From the IMG/VR virus record IMGVR_UViG_3300010399_000048, positions 1 through 47,082 of that record: DNA of 47,082 nt. One strand, 5' to 3'. This document shows, in pieces, positions 28,082 through 35,130 of this stretch; within the stretch, counting starts at the first letter, position 1, and the number at the start of each line of letters is the position of its first letter. The position numbers and the translations under genes were made by a program. The stretch is from a virus. The notes under the pieces are model-generated. The model was not told the origin of the DNA. It made no database searches and saw only the letters and a list, made by a program, of their open reading frames with translations.

Positions 28082-28624
28082 ATGGAAATTTATATTCCAG
28101 AGCTTGTCAATCCTAATCAGACTGCCAGTGGCGCTGCCTTTGCCACATTCACAACTAAGAAAAGTGTCGACCCAACACCAATTCCAGTATTGGCTGCTGG
28201 AAGATTAACACGTGGTAGAAAACTATACATGTCAGCACGTGGAGAATATTCCACTACTGGTACTCCAACATTAACATGGGGATTCTGGTTCGGTAACCGT
28301 GCACTAACAATAACTGGAGATATTGCTCTCTCTTCAGTTATCACTACACCATCAGGTGCTGCTGCATTCCCATGGATAATGGAATGGCAGGGAGTATGCA
28401 CTGGTGAAGGAACATCCGGAACTCTACTTGGCCAGGGACATCTAATACAGGGAACATCGCTTACAGCGTTTTCGCTATTCCCGATTCCAATTACACAGGC
28501 ACTTCGCACTGTAACTATAGACACTACAATTGAGCGTGCTTTTGGTGTGTCTGCAACTTGGGGTACATCATCTGGCTCTAACTCAATTACCGTGAATGAA
28601 CTTCGCGTAATGCTTCTAAACTAG
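28082..28624 (+). CDS. Minor tail protein with beta-sandwich, 180 aa
   Basis: Begins MEIYIPELVNPNQTASGAAFATFTTKKSVDPTPIPVLAAGRLTRGRKLYMSARGEYSTTGTPTLTWGFWFGNRAL; the pattern (long beta strands, aromatic-rich) fits virion minor proteins that decorate the tail tip. Follows a GGGGGTGCTAC ribosome site. No receptor-binding motif seen. Confidence 0.55.
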   Translation: MEIYIPELVNPNQTASGAAFATFTTKKSVDPTPIPVLAAGRLTRGRKLYMSARGEYSTTGTPTLTWGFWFGNRALTITGDIALSSVITTPSGAAAFPWIMEWQGVCTGEGTSGTLLGQGHLIQGTSLTAFSLFPIPITQALRTVTIDTTIERAFGVSATWGTSSGSNSITVNELRVMLLN

Positions 28625-28635
28625 AGGAGAGGCTC

Positions 28636-28938
28636 GTGTCAATTGGATATCCAATAACGAAGGTTGACCTTGATAACACAATGGGTAGGCTTATAGTAGC
28701 ACTACGTGACAATTTTACAGCGTGTGCACAATTCAAAGCACTACTCGATGATTCAACTATATTGCCAGATAGCGTACTGACTTCAATGGGATATACAGCG
28801 GGAGAAATTACTCAAATTAGAGCATCGTTTACAGCAATGAATACACTATTCAATATATCAAAGGCTGCTGCTACTCAGCCGGCAACAAATGATTTTTGGT
28901 TTGATGCCAAGCGCCTTGCCGGACTGAACTTCCACTAA
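28636..28938 (+). CDS. Small tail-region protein, 100 aa
   Basis: GTG start at 28636 after GAGGAGAGGCTC. Helical protein (YPITKVDLDNTMGRLIVALRDNFTACAQFKALLDDSTILPDSVLTSMGYTAGEITQIRASFTAMNTLFNISK) resembling small proteins encoded between fibre genes; a chaperone for fibre assembly is one possibility. Ends ATNDFWFDAKRLAGLNFH. Confidence 0.55.
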   Translation: MSIGYPITKVDLDNTMGRLIVALRDNFTACAQFKALLDDSTILPDSVLTSMGYTAGEITQIRASFTAMNTLFNISKAAATQPATNDFWFDAKRLAGLNFH

Positions 28939-28957
28939 ATTAAGTAGGTGAACAGTT

Positions 28958-30838
28958 GTGGCATTGGCAATCGACGCATCAAGTCCGCCGATAGCCACAC
29001 AAACTGTTGGCACTACTGCTACTGTCACAACAGCAAGCTTTACACCACCTGATGGATCACTTTTGCTGGTAGTATGGTCCGGAAATACTATCTCTAACTC
29101 AAACCCCAGTGCACCATCTATAACAGACAATCTAGGTGTACATCTAACATATACACAAACAGATTGGCAGTCTAGAGCAGACAGTCCAACAGTTAACGGT
29201 CAAGCTGCTGCTTGGTGGGCTCCAATAGGTACCGGTGCAGCTATGACCGTTACTGTTACTACTGGTTCTGCTACTGGTGCTCGCGAAGCGGCACTTAAGG
29301 TATATGTCCTTACAGGACAAGATGCAGTAACTCCCATTGGTGCCCATGGTAAGAGCGGGTCTGCATCTGCTGGGTCAATTGCTCAGAGTTATACTGCCCA
29401 GTCCACTGGTGGCTGGGGATTCCTTGGCGATTGTGACTGGGACGACACTGGCGCGCATACTGCCGGTTCGGGATGTACTTATGCTAATGGTGGAACTGGA
29501 AGTATACCAGGACAGATTAGCTATGGATTTTTAAACCGTACTACAGCAGATGACAGCAATGGAGCCAGCAACTCTCTAAACGTTACTCTTGCTGGAACAT
29601 CTACAAATCTAAACTGGGTATACGTAGAAGTAAATCCGTCAAGTACAGCAGATCCAACAGTTATGTCGGAAAATCCAGTAAGGCTATCACTGGATTTCAT
29701 AACTACGATCTTGTTTTACCTTAATAGAGATTATGCGGCTAACCCAGAAATAGCTGCTTTTGATCAAAGCTCAAATGTGGATGGTATACCGTCCGGCGAA
29801 GTACTAGGAAACGCTGCTGTAACAACAACGTATACAATAAATGCTGGTGGAATACCGAGTAGTGAATCCACAGGAACCCCAGCAATAAATGCAACATACA
29901 CGATACCTGCAAGCGGAATACCATCACAAGAACGTTTAGGTTCACCTCCTCTAACTACTACTGTAACAGTATCACCCGGCGGAATACCAACCCAGGAGAT
30001 ATCTGGTAGTCCATCTATATCACTGGCTATTTCTGCATTTGGTATACCAACACAGGAGATAATTGGTTCTCCTGTCGTAGCACCAGGATCAGTTACAATA
30101 TCAGCATTTGGAATAACCTCATCGGAGGTTACGGGAAATGCTAATACTGGAACTAGTGTTAGTATATTTGCATTTGGAATACCGTCTCAGGAACGTCTTG
30201 GATCATCTGCATTAACTACAACATATACGGTTAATGCTAATGGTATTGTTAGTGGAGAGACACTCGGCGCCGACCAAGTAACATCGATATATACCATATC
30301 TGCAAATGGTATTCCATCAACAGAAAAACTTGGCTCTCCGTCATTCTCAGTCATAGTTTCTATAAATGCTGGTGGTATACCAAGTCAAGAGCAGACTGGA
30401 ACGCCAGCGGTAAACGCAACTTATACAATCAATGCTAACGGAATAGTAAGCTCGGAATCTGTAGGTAAGCCCGCTCTATCTTACATAATCATTCCGTTCG
30501 GTATCCCAAGCTCAGAGGCCATAGGAAAGCCGACTCTAGTCCCTGGCACCATTACCATAGCCATGCTTGGAATTAAATCAGGCGAGGCTCTGGGCACCCC
30601 CGACATAGTCGTGATGGCTCCAAGCGGCACAATCCAGGCGTATGGAATTCCTTCGAGTGGCCAAGTTGGAGCCCCATACGTAGGAGTCCTGGTAACCATA
30701 GATTTAGTTACCAGGACTCCCAGAGATATAATATATGTTGAACCATCAACAACTACTTTTGTAAGTAGAGATGATTTTGTTATTTATCTAGAGCCAACTG
30801 ATGTCGTATCAGATGCAGGACCTGAAACTGTTGATTAG
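28958..30838 (+). CDS. Tail fibre with 14 GIPSxExxG repeats, 626 aa
   Basis: GTG start at 28958. Residues about 1-230 are a lectin-like beta domain (PPDGSLLLVVWSGNTISNSN..., GWGFLGDCDWDDTGAHTAGSGCTYANGGTG). Residues about 270-595 are 14 copies of a 20-25-residue repeat with core G-I-P/x-S/T-x-E-x-x-G-x-P/A; similar repeats are known in phage fibres and likely form a beta-solenoid shaft. The C-terminus (ATRDIIYVEPSTTTFVSRDDF) may be the tip. Last gene of the late operon; its stop overlaps the converging minus-strand gene's stop. Confidence 0.7.
   Translation: MALAIDASSPPIATQTVGTTATVTTASFTPPDGSLLLVVWSGNTISNSNPSAPSITDNLGVHLTYTQTDWQSRADSPTVNGQAAAWWAPIGTGAAMTVTVTTGSATGAREAALKVYVLTGQDAVTPIGAHGKSGSASAGSIAQSYTAQSTGGWGFLGDCDWDDTGAHTAGSGCTYANGGTGSIPGQISYGFLNRTTADDSNGASNSLNVTLAGTSTNLNWVYVEVNPSSTADPTVMSENPVRLSLDFITTILFYLNRDYAANPEIAAFDQSSNVDGIPSGEVLGNAAVTTTYTINAGGIPSSESTGTPAINATYTIPASGIPSQERLGSPPLTTTVTVSPGGIPTQEISGSPSISLAISAFGIPTQEIIGSPVVAPGSVTISAFGITSSEVTGNANTGTSVSIFAFGIPSQERLGSSALTTTYTVNANGIVSGETLGADQVTSIYTISANGIPSTEKLGSPSFSVIVSINAGGIPSQEQTGTPAVNATYTINANGIVSSESVGKPALSYIIIPFGIPSSEAIGKPTLVPGTITIAMLGIKSGEALGTPDIVVMAPSGTIQAYGIPSSGQVGAPYVGVLVTIDLVTRTPRDIIYVEPSTTTFVSRDDFVIYLEPTDVVSDAGPETVD
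30683..30720 (+). repeat. Perfect 14-bp inverted repeat near end of fibre gene
   Basis: GGAGTCCTGGTAAC (30683-30696) and its exact reverse complement (30707-30720) around a 10-base loop, about 120 bases before the end of the late operon. Strong predicted hairpin in mRNA of either strand; no T-run after it, so a simple intrinsic terminator is not indicated. Confidence 0.8.
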
Positions 30839-31977
30839 CCACACGCCTGTGGGCGCACTACTGTAGGCTGCCAAGCACTATCTATTGTGACAATGTTAGC
30901 ACTTACCCACTCGACGGAGTTACATGATGGAACATCAACGGCGCCGTAGAACCATGAGCCATCAACAATCATTAGGTTTCTGACAACTCCGCCTACAGCT
31001 AATCTGAACGAGAATCCGCCACCACGCACCAGTAGGTTAGTTATATCTACTGGTGCGTTTCCGGCTCCAGACCAATCGAAGAATGGTGCTGTACCACCGC
31101 AACCATTTTGCTCATCAAGCCAAAGTGTGACGTTATTCACTGTGAGCGGTGGTGAATCATATCCTTGGATTGCATCTCCGTGCCACTCTCCACACGGTTG
31201 TGGAGGAGTTGCCCATGCGAAGGAATCTTGAATTACAACAGGGCCACAACCAGCATCACTACTGCCGCCTGACCGGAATCCTTCTTGCCTGTCCATAATC
31301 TTTACACGTCGAGCGGTGTAGCCACCAGGGCCAATTACTCCGTTCGCACCGTCGTTCGTACGAGGATTTGACTGTATGACAGACACATCCTCTAGTACCA
31401 ATCCATTGTAGCATACAGAGTTTTCCTCATTGTCAATTATTCCACCAACTACTTCAATTCTGCGAAGGGTTACGTTCAAAGCTACAATTTGAATGCTTCC
31501 GTTTACACGGACGTCTTCGTAGACACCTGGTGTTGTAATTCTCCAGTTTGTGTTTTTGGTAGTTTTTGGCACCCATCCACTGGGAACACCAGTACATGCT
31601 GGATTTGCTTGGCCAGTACATGAAGGTGTCGGAGTAGAACTTGGCGTAGGAGTTGGTGTAGGAGATGAACTAGGAGTGGGTGTTGGAATGGAAAGTATTC
31701 TACCGCCTTCATCAGCGACTCTTCCGCATGATCTAGCCCAACTTCTATCTGCACTAGACAGATTTCCCTTTAGTGCTGCATCACAAATTGCTCGCATCCT
31801 TGCAGCATCATCTGGTGTTGTACTGACAGCGGCGTAGGCCAACCCCGCACTTGCTATTAATAGCCCAATTGTGACGGGTGCAATTCTGGATATAAAGCCT
31901 CGACTATTTTTTGATCTAAGACTTCTAATATTCCAGACTCTTTTGGCTCGATGCTTTCCACTCACAACCTTCTCCAA
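30835..31977 (-). CDS. Signal-anchored beta-helix (pectate-lyase-like) protein, 380 aa
   Basis: Basic N-terminus then a hydrophobic helix (about residues 33-50, PVTIGLLIASAGLAYAAV) that would export or anchor the protein, a region with a helical C-D-A motif (residues 55-85), a disordered PTPTP linker (about 97-120) and a C-terminal parallel beta-helix-like domain (GVYEDVRVNGSIQIVALNVTLRRIEVVGGIID... RRVKIMDRQEGFRSGG... WHGDAIQGYDSPPLTVNNVTLWLDEQNGCGGTAPFF). Such domains in phages usually bind or cut polysaccharide. A 12-bp perfect inverted repeat lies at 31024-31058. A signal anchor is unusual for a virion protein, so a surface-exposed host-modifying enzyme made during infection is an alternative. 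Confidence 0.65.
   Translation of the reverse strand: MEKVVSGKHRAKRVWNIRSLRSKNSRGFISRIAPVTIGLLIASAGLAYAAVSTTPDDAARMRAICDAALKGNLSSADRSWARSCGRVADEGGRILSIPTPTPSSSPTPTPTPSSTPTPSCTGQANPACTGVPSGWVPKTTKNTNWRITTPGVYEDVRVNGSIQIVALNVTLRRIEVVGGIIDNEENSVCYNGLVLEDVSVIQSNPRTNDGANGVIGPGGYTARRVKIMDRQEGFRSGGSSDAGCGPVVIQDSFAWATPPQPCGEWHGDAIQGYDSPPLTVNNVTLWLDEQNGCGGTAPFFDWSGAGNAPVDITNLLVRGGGFSFRLAVGGVVRNLMIVDGSWFYGAVDVPSCNSVEWVSANIVTIDSAWQPTVVRPQACG
31024..31058 (-). repeat. Perfect 12-bp inverted repeat inside a gene
   Basis: ACGCACCAGTAG (31024-31035) and its reverse complement (31047-31058) around an 11-base loop inside the beta-helix gene. One of several intragenic hairpins of similar size in this genome. 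Confidence 0.75.
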
Positions 31978-31987
31978 TCAAGAATGG

Positions 31988-32212
31988 TTAGTTATATTCG
32001 GAGTTCGCGTGTTTAGCGAACCTCGTGTTCGACATCGCATCCTTAATTTCTTCGTCAGTTGCAGTTCTCAATATTATATCGAATATACAAAGTACCTTGC
32101 AGGCGGGACAAGAAAAGAAATCTCCAGGTTCTGGATTATTCTTTCCAGTTACCTTATCATATGTTGAGAACGTCCTGCCACAAGATGGGCAGACTACTGG
32201 AACCAAGTTCAT
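31988..32212 (-). CDS. Small zinc-ribbon protein, 74 aa
   Basis: Begins MNLVPVVCPSCGRTFSTYDKVTGKNNPEPGDFFSCPACKVLCIF with C-x2-C and C-x2-C pairs (residues 8, 11, 35, 38), a typical zinc ribbon, and a charged helical tail. It lies between the beta-helix gene and the resolvase, sharing a one-base overlap with the latter, so it may help a DNA-processing enzyme. Function not known. Confidence 0.65.
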   Translation of the reverse strand: MNLVPVVCPSCGRTFSTYDKVTGKNNPEPGDFFSCPACKVLCIFDIILRTATDEEIKDAMSNTRFAKHANSEYN

Positions 32213-32679
32213 TATGCCAACCTAATCGTACTCCGTAGTTTCTCTATCATATCATCAGACCATGTTTTATTAGTTTTTGATAGGTGTGTAAATAGTACTC
32301 TTAATGCATCCATCCCGTGTGGAATACCCTTTACATACATATCAAGTGCTTTAAGTTTTACATCTGTCCAAAATGCCTTACCGTCTGACGGATTTATTTT
32401 GTGAGTTGTCACTTGGTTCTGTTGGCCCCACAAGCATACCACACCGATAAACTCAACACCAGTGTATACTACACCAGAGTGACCTTGGCGATGGAGGAAT
32501 GCTTCGTAAATGATCGAGGTAGGTTTGATCTCGCAAAGGTGATCATAAAGCACTTCGTGCGGATGTGGATAATCGGTCAGATTTATTTGATAGGCCCGAA
32601 ACTTGTGATTAGACATTATTGCAAAGCCAGTTGTAGATCCAGGATCAATTGCTATTATACCCACAGGACGTCCTGCCAT
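32212..32679 (-). CDS. RuvC-like Holliday-junction resolvase, 155 aa
   Basis: RNase-H-fold resolvase. IIAIDPGSTTGFAIM (about residues 8-22) carries the first catalytic aspartate, SIIYEAFLHR (55-64) the glutamate, and PHGMDALRVLFTHL (about 128-141) the last acidic residue. Cleaves recombination or replication intermediates, e.g. branched DNA before packaging. Its start region overlaps the next gene; a GTG at 32664 is an alternative start. Confidence 0.75.
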   Translation of the reverse strand: MAGRPVGIIAIDPGSTTGFAIMSNHKFRAYQINLTDYPHPHEVLYDHLCEIKPTSIIYEAFLHRQGHSGVVYTGVEFIGVVCLWGQQNQVTTHKINPSDGKAFWTDVKLKALDMYVKGIPHGMDALRVLFTHLSKTNKTWSDDMIEKLRSTIRLA

Positions 32680-32855
32680 CCTTGGGTTCTAGCCCACGCG
32701 TTTACTCTTTCTACACATTCGTCACAACCGCAAATCTCGGCCAGCGGTATCTCATTGTGACACCCAAAGCAGTGATGAGTATCACCTTCGCGTATTAAGC
32801 AGCACTTACAGTTTGTGCAAAGTACATAAAGTGTTGCTTGAATTGGAACTGTCAT
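32655..32855 (-). CDS. Small cysteine-rich zinc protein, 66 aa
   Basis: Begins MTVPIQATLYVLCTNCKCCLIREGDTHHCFGCHNEIPLAEICGCDECVERVNAWARTQGW: a C-x2-C-x-CC cluster followed by H-H-C-x2-C and C-G-C-x2-C pairs, a dense arrangement that could bind two zinc ions. Overlaps the resolvase start by 25 bases. Function unknown; a nucleic-acid-binding role is likely. Confidence 0.6.
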   Translation of the reverse strand: MTVPIQATLYVLCTNCKCCLIREGDTHHCFGCHNEIPLAEICGCDECVERVNAWARTQGWQDVLWV

Positions 32856-32857
32856 TA

Positions 32858-33082
32858 TTACTCCACTAAGCTAGGATCGCCTTTTTTACCTGAAATTCCA
32901 GTTGCTCCTACTACTGACATAAGAAGCGACGTTACGGATGCGCCTACTGCGATCGGAAGCTTGTCTCCCCAGTTTGTACTAACAACATTGAATGCGTCAG
33001 CACCAGTTAGCGTTAGTAAAGAAGTTGCAAATGCACGTATTAGACGTTCAAGTGCTTGCTTCCAGAATTCCCACGTAAACAT
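32858..33082 (-). CDS. r1t-type holin from internal start, 74 aa
   Basis: ATG at 33082, nine bases after AGAAGGA. The product is a complete r1t-type holin of normal length with FTWEFWKQALER at its start, which is the usual N-terminus of that family. Holes made by holin release the endolysin encoded at 23278-24165. Expression from the internal start is inferred. Confidence 0.6.
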   Translation of the reverse strand: MFTWEFWKQALERLIRAFATSLLTLTGADAFNVVSTNWGDKLPIAVGASVTSLLMSVVGATGISGKKGDPSLVE

Positions 33083-33355
33083 AAAGTTTTTCCTTCTTAC
33101 TACTGGTAGAGGTTGAACATCAGATTTTATCAGTTTACTGATGGCTTGTATGCGAACGATTTGGCTATTTAATTCTGTTGCGTTTGGATGATTGCGCCAA
33201 GTCTCATAGTATATAAATGTGTTGTTATCAGCGTTGACACCCCAAAGCTTATGCGGTTCAGAAACGTATCTTGCATCATTGCCATTTGGATTAAGTCCGC
33301 TAATATTGCACCAGTGTACGAAATGTCGATAATTCTCAGCTAATACATATATCAT
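32858..33355 (-). CDS. Domain plus r1t-type holin in one frame, 165 aa
   Basis: Two regions in one uninterrupted frame. Residues 1-75 (MIYVLAENYRHFVHWCNISGLNPNGNDARYVSEPHKLWGVNADNNTFIYYETW) look like a small independent domain seen alone in actinophages. Residues 92-165 (MFTWEFWKQALERLIRAFATSLLTLTGADAFNVVSTNWGDKLPIAVGASVTSLLMSVVGATGISGKKGDPSLVE) match r1t-type phage holins, with membrane helices at about 105-120 and 134-152. A second start with AAGGA ribosome site exists at 33082. So the frame is either a fusion or two genes that share a frame. Confidence 0.65.
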   Translation of the reverse strand: MIYVLAENYRHFVHWCNISGLNPNGNDARYVSEPHKLWGVNADNNTFIYYETWRNHPNATELNSQIVRIQAISKLIKSDVQPLPVVRRKNFMFTWEFWKQALERLIRAFATSLLTLTGADAFNVVSTNWGDKLPIAVGASVTSLLMSVVGATGISGKKGDPSLVE

Positions 33356-33516
33356 ATCTTAAATATTCTGTTTAACCATGCAAGTGCGTGTTTGATTTGG
33401 GTAAAGGTTGATGCTGCTTCTATGTGTGAAGCCATTTTACAAACCGAGAATCCATTGATTATCATTATGGATTCTGTACCAATTTTTCCTCTATGCCAAC
33501 AAAATACGCATTTCAT
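33352..33516 (-). CDS. Small CxxC protein, 54 aa
   Basis: Read by hand: MKCVFCWHRGKIGTESIMIINGFSVCKMAS then a helix (IKHALAWLNRIFKI). C-x2-C plus a later cysteine suggest a small metal-binding knuckle. Stop overlaps the start of the following gene (ATGA). No family known. Confidence 0.55.
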   Translation of the reverse strand: MKCVFCWHRGKIGTESIMIINGFSVCKMASHIEAASTFTQIKHALAWLNRIFKI

Positions 33517-33698
33517 CCTACGTTCCTTACATTCATATGTTCTCTCATATTTGGTTTTGGTGGGTCTAGAGAATCTGCTATTGCTCGTAGCATTCCAGCT
33601 ATTACTATGCGATTATCAGACTGAGCTTCGTGTCTCGTTTCCCACGTTTCCGTATCATCATCGCTAACTGATTCTTGTATCACTACTTTAATCATCAT
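33513..33698 (-). CDS. Small acidic protein, 61 aa
   Basis: Begins MMIKVVIQESVSDDDTETWETRHEAQSDNRIVIAGMLRAIADSLDPPKPN. An N-terminal strand, acidic linker and a helix. Overlaps both neighbours (ATGA), so it is coupled translationally. Not recognised. Confidence 0.55.
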   Translation of the reverse strand: MMIKVVIQESVSDDDTETWETRHEAQSDNRIVIAGMLRAIADSLDPPKPNMREHMNVRNVG

Positions 33699-34129
33699 TC
33701 AACTTCCAATTCATAACTACGCACTCTAACGCCAAGCGTAGATGTGTAAGGATATAATGTCCTTGGAAAGTATATCGCTGGCTTAATATGCACTGTAAGA
33801 ACTGCGTCTTCAGATACCAGTTCTAATTTTGGTGGGTGGTTCCTAACAAATCTTCTAAACCACCACGAGTCCTTATAGTGGTCCTTGAACATATCCCACC
33901 ATGTGCAATGTTTTGTATACGTTATAGTTTTCGTAGACGATATTGATCTTTCTTCTAACTTATCAGCCAGTACCTTACATTCTATTCTAAAGACCATTCC
34001 TCTGATTATATCAGTTATTACATCAACTTCAAACTTAGGGCTTAGATGACGTAGTTCTTCGTGACTAAGAAGAAACTGATAAGCTATTTTCTGCCAAGTT
34101 AATATTCTATCCCCATTGCTGATTACCAT
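33695..34129 (-). CDS. Hypothetical protein, 144 aa
   Basis: Begins MVISNGDRILTWQKIAYQFLLSHEELRHLSPKFEVDVITDIIRGMVFRIECKVLADKLEER; mixed alpha/beta, with tryptophan- and aromatic-rich middle (TWWDMFKDHYKDSWWFRRFVRNHPPKLELV) and closing strands. Reminiscent of a conserved actinophage hypothetical but I cannot name it. Stop overlaps the start of the next gene. Confidence 0.5.
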   Translation of the reverse strand: MVISNGDRILTWQKIAYQFLLSHEELRHLSPKFEVDVITDIIRGMVFRIECKVLADKLEERSISSTKTITYTKHCTWWDMFKDHYKDSWWFRRFVRNHPPKLELVSEDAVLTVHIKPAIYFPRTLYPYTSTLGVRVRSYELEVE

Positions 34130-34392
34130 GAATGTTCCAGCTTCTGAATCACATGTTTAACTCTAAGATTACCATGCCTGTATTCTGGTCCGCCACCGTT
34201 TGTTACCTTGAACCAACCACTTCCATCTTCGTCATCAATATAGAATGTTTGTCCGTTGTATATTACTTCAACTGCAAATCTTTCTTTTCCAATTAGATCG
34301 CGTGCCCAATAGCTTGGGAATTCTGGAGCATCATCTACTATAACTAGAACTCTAGTTGCACTACAGGGCTCGTAATTCCACTCAGTCTTCAT
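34123..34392 (-). CDS. Hypothetical small beta protein, 89 aa
   Basis: Begins MKTEWNYEPCSATRVLVIVDDAPEFPSYWARDLIGKERFAVEVIYNGQTFYIDDEDGSGWFKVTNGGGPEY; an N-terminal part that resembles small regulators and a SH3-like beta half (VIYNGQTFYIDDEDGSGWFKVTNGG). Starts after AGGTACTAACCC. Function unknown. Confidence 0.5.
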   Translation of the reverse strand: MKTEWNYEPCSATRVLVIVDDAPEFPSYWARDLIGKERFAVEVIYNGQTFYIDDEDGSGWFKVTNGGGPEYRHGNLRVKHVIQKLEHSW

Positions 34393-34405
34393 GGGTTAGT
34401 ACCTA

Positions 34406-34810
34406 TCAACGTGTGACCCAACTGATGATGGCTACAATTATAGCGGCACCGGCTATTAGGTAACTTAAGAATGAGTTTAAACCTCCTGAACGTCCTTCGG
34501 TCTTATCAACTCTTGTTGCAAGTTCTTGTACTCTATCAGTTACAGATTTTAATTGGGCATCGAACTCAGTTCTAGAAATAAACGTTGCGGCCTGATCTGA
34601 TAGGGTCTGACGGAATTCGTTTACTCCTTCAAAACGTCGCTCATTAGCAGTTTCTGCCTTGCTAACTGCTTTTTCTGCTGCTAGAAGCGCGGCTGCTATC
34701 GCACTTGACTGAGCTTCAAAACGTTGCTGATCACGTAAATCCTTATCCGCTAATCTTATATCAAAATGTTCACCCAAAGTCTCTACAGTCCAGCCCTCTA
34801 CACTTACCAT
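34406..34810 (-). CDS. Coiled-coil protein with C-terminal TM helix, 134 aa
   Basis: Long charged coiled coil (FDIRLADKDLRDQQRFEAQSSAIAAALLAAEKAVSKAETANERRFEGVNEFRQTLSDQAATFISRTEFDAQLKSVTDRVQELATRVDKTE) ending with one hydrophobic helix (about residues 110-130, FLSYLIAGAAIIVAIISWV). Such tail-anchored coiled-coil proteins are often called holin- or lysis-associated in actinophages, and the holin lies 1.3 kb downstream. An alternative is membrane anchoring of replication. Confidence 0.6.
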   Translation of the reverse strand: MVSVEGWTVETLGEHFDIRLADKDLRDQQRFEAQSSAIAAALLAAEKAVSKAETANERRFEGVNEFRQTLSDQAATFISRTEFDAQLKSVTDRVQELATRVDKTEGRSGGLNSFLSYLIAGAAIIVAIISWVTR

Positions 34811-34833
34811 ATATCACCTACAATTCACTCAGT

Positions 34834-35022
34834 TCATAGATTGATCCTACTATCTGGATCATCCCATTGTAGGACATTACGGTTGTGGAATGCTACCAAG
34901 CAGTTGACTAGCCATTCCAGTGCATCTTGATCAGGGCATGTAGCTACGTGAGTACGATGCCCAATATAATCTTGAGTCCATAATTCTAGATCTCTGATCC
35001 TGAAGCACATGAACGGTGTCAT
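34834..35022 (-). CDS. Hypothetical protein, 62 aa
   Basis: Begins MTPFMCFRIRDLELWTQDYIGHRTHVATCPDQDALEWLVNCLVAFHNRN with two cysteines spaced widely and aromatic-rich text. No recognised family. Sits between the TM protein and the polymerase block. Confidence 0.45.
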   Translation of the reverse strand: MTPFMCFRIRDLELWTQDYIGHRTHVATCPDQDALEWLVNCLVAFHNRNVLQWDDPDSRINL

Positions 35023-35130
35023 TTACAGCTCACTCTCATCCTCGTTTTTATCAATTGGTATATCTTTCAGTAGAAGGAATATTGCAGCGAATGATAAAAC
35101 CGTGTTCCATACTATTAGAAAAATTATCAC
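35023..35130 (-). CDS. Tiny membrane protein, 35 aa
   Basis: Read by hand: GTG start at 35130 immediately after the polymerase stop with GGAGTGAG upstream; MIIFLIVWNTVLSFAAIFLLL forms one transmembrane helix, followed by an acidic tail (KDIPIDKNEDESEL). Small but with a good ribosome site and coupling to the polymerase gene. Function unknown. Confidence 0.5.
   Translation of the reverse strand: MIIFLIVWNTVLSFAAIFLLLKDIPIDKNEDESEL

Noticed and set aside
30842-30852. Bidirectional terminator at the convergent stops
   Set aside because: Only a 5-bp hairpin with no T-run is visible; not enough to call.
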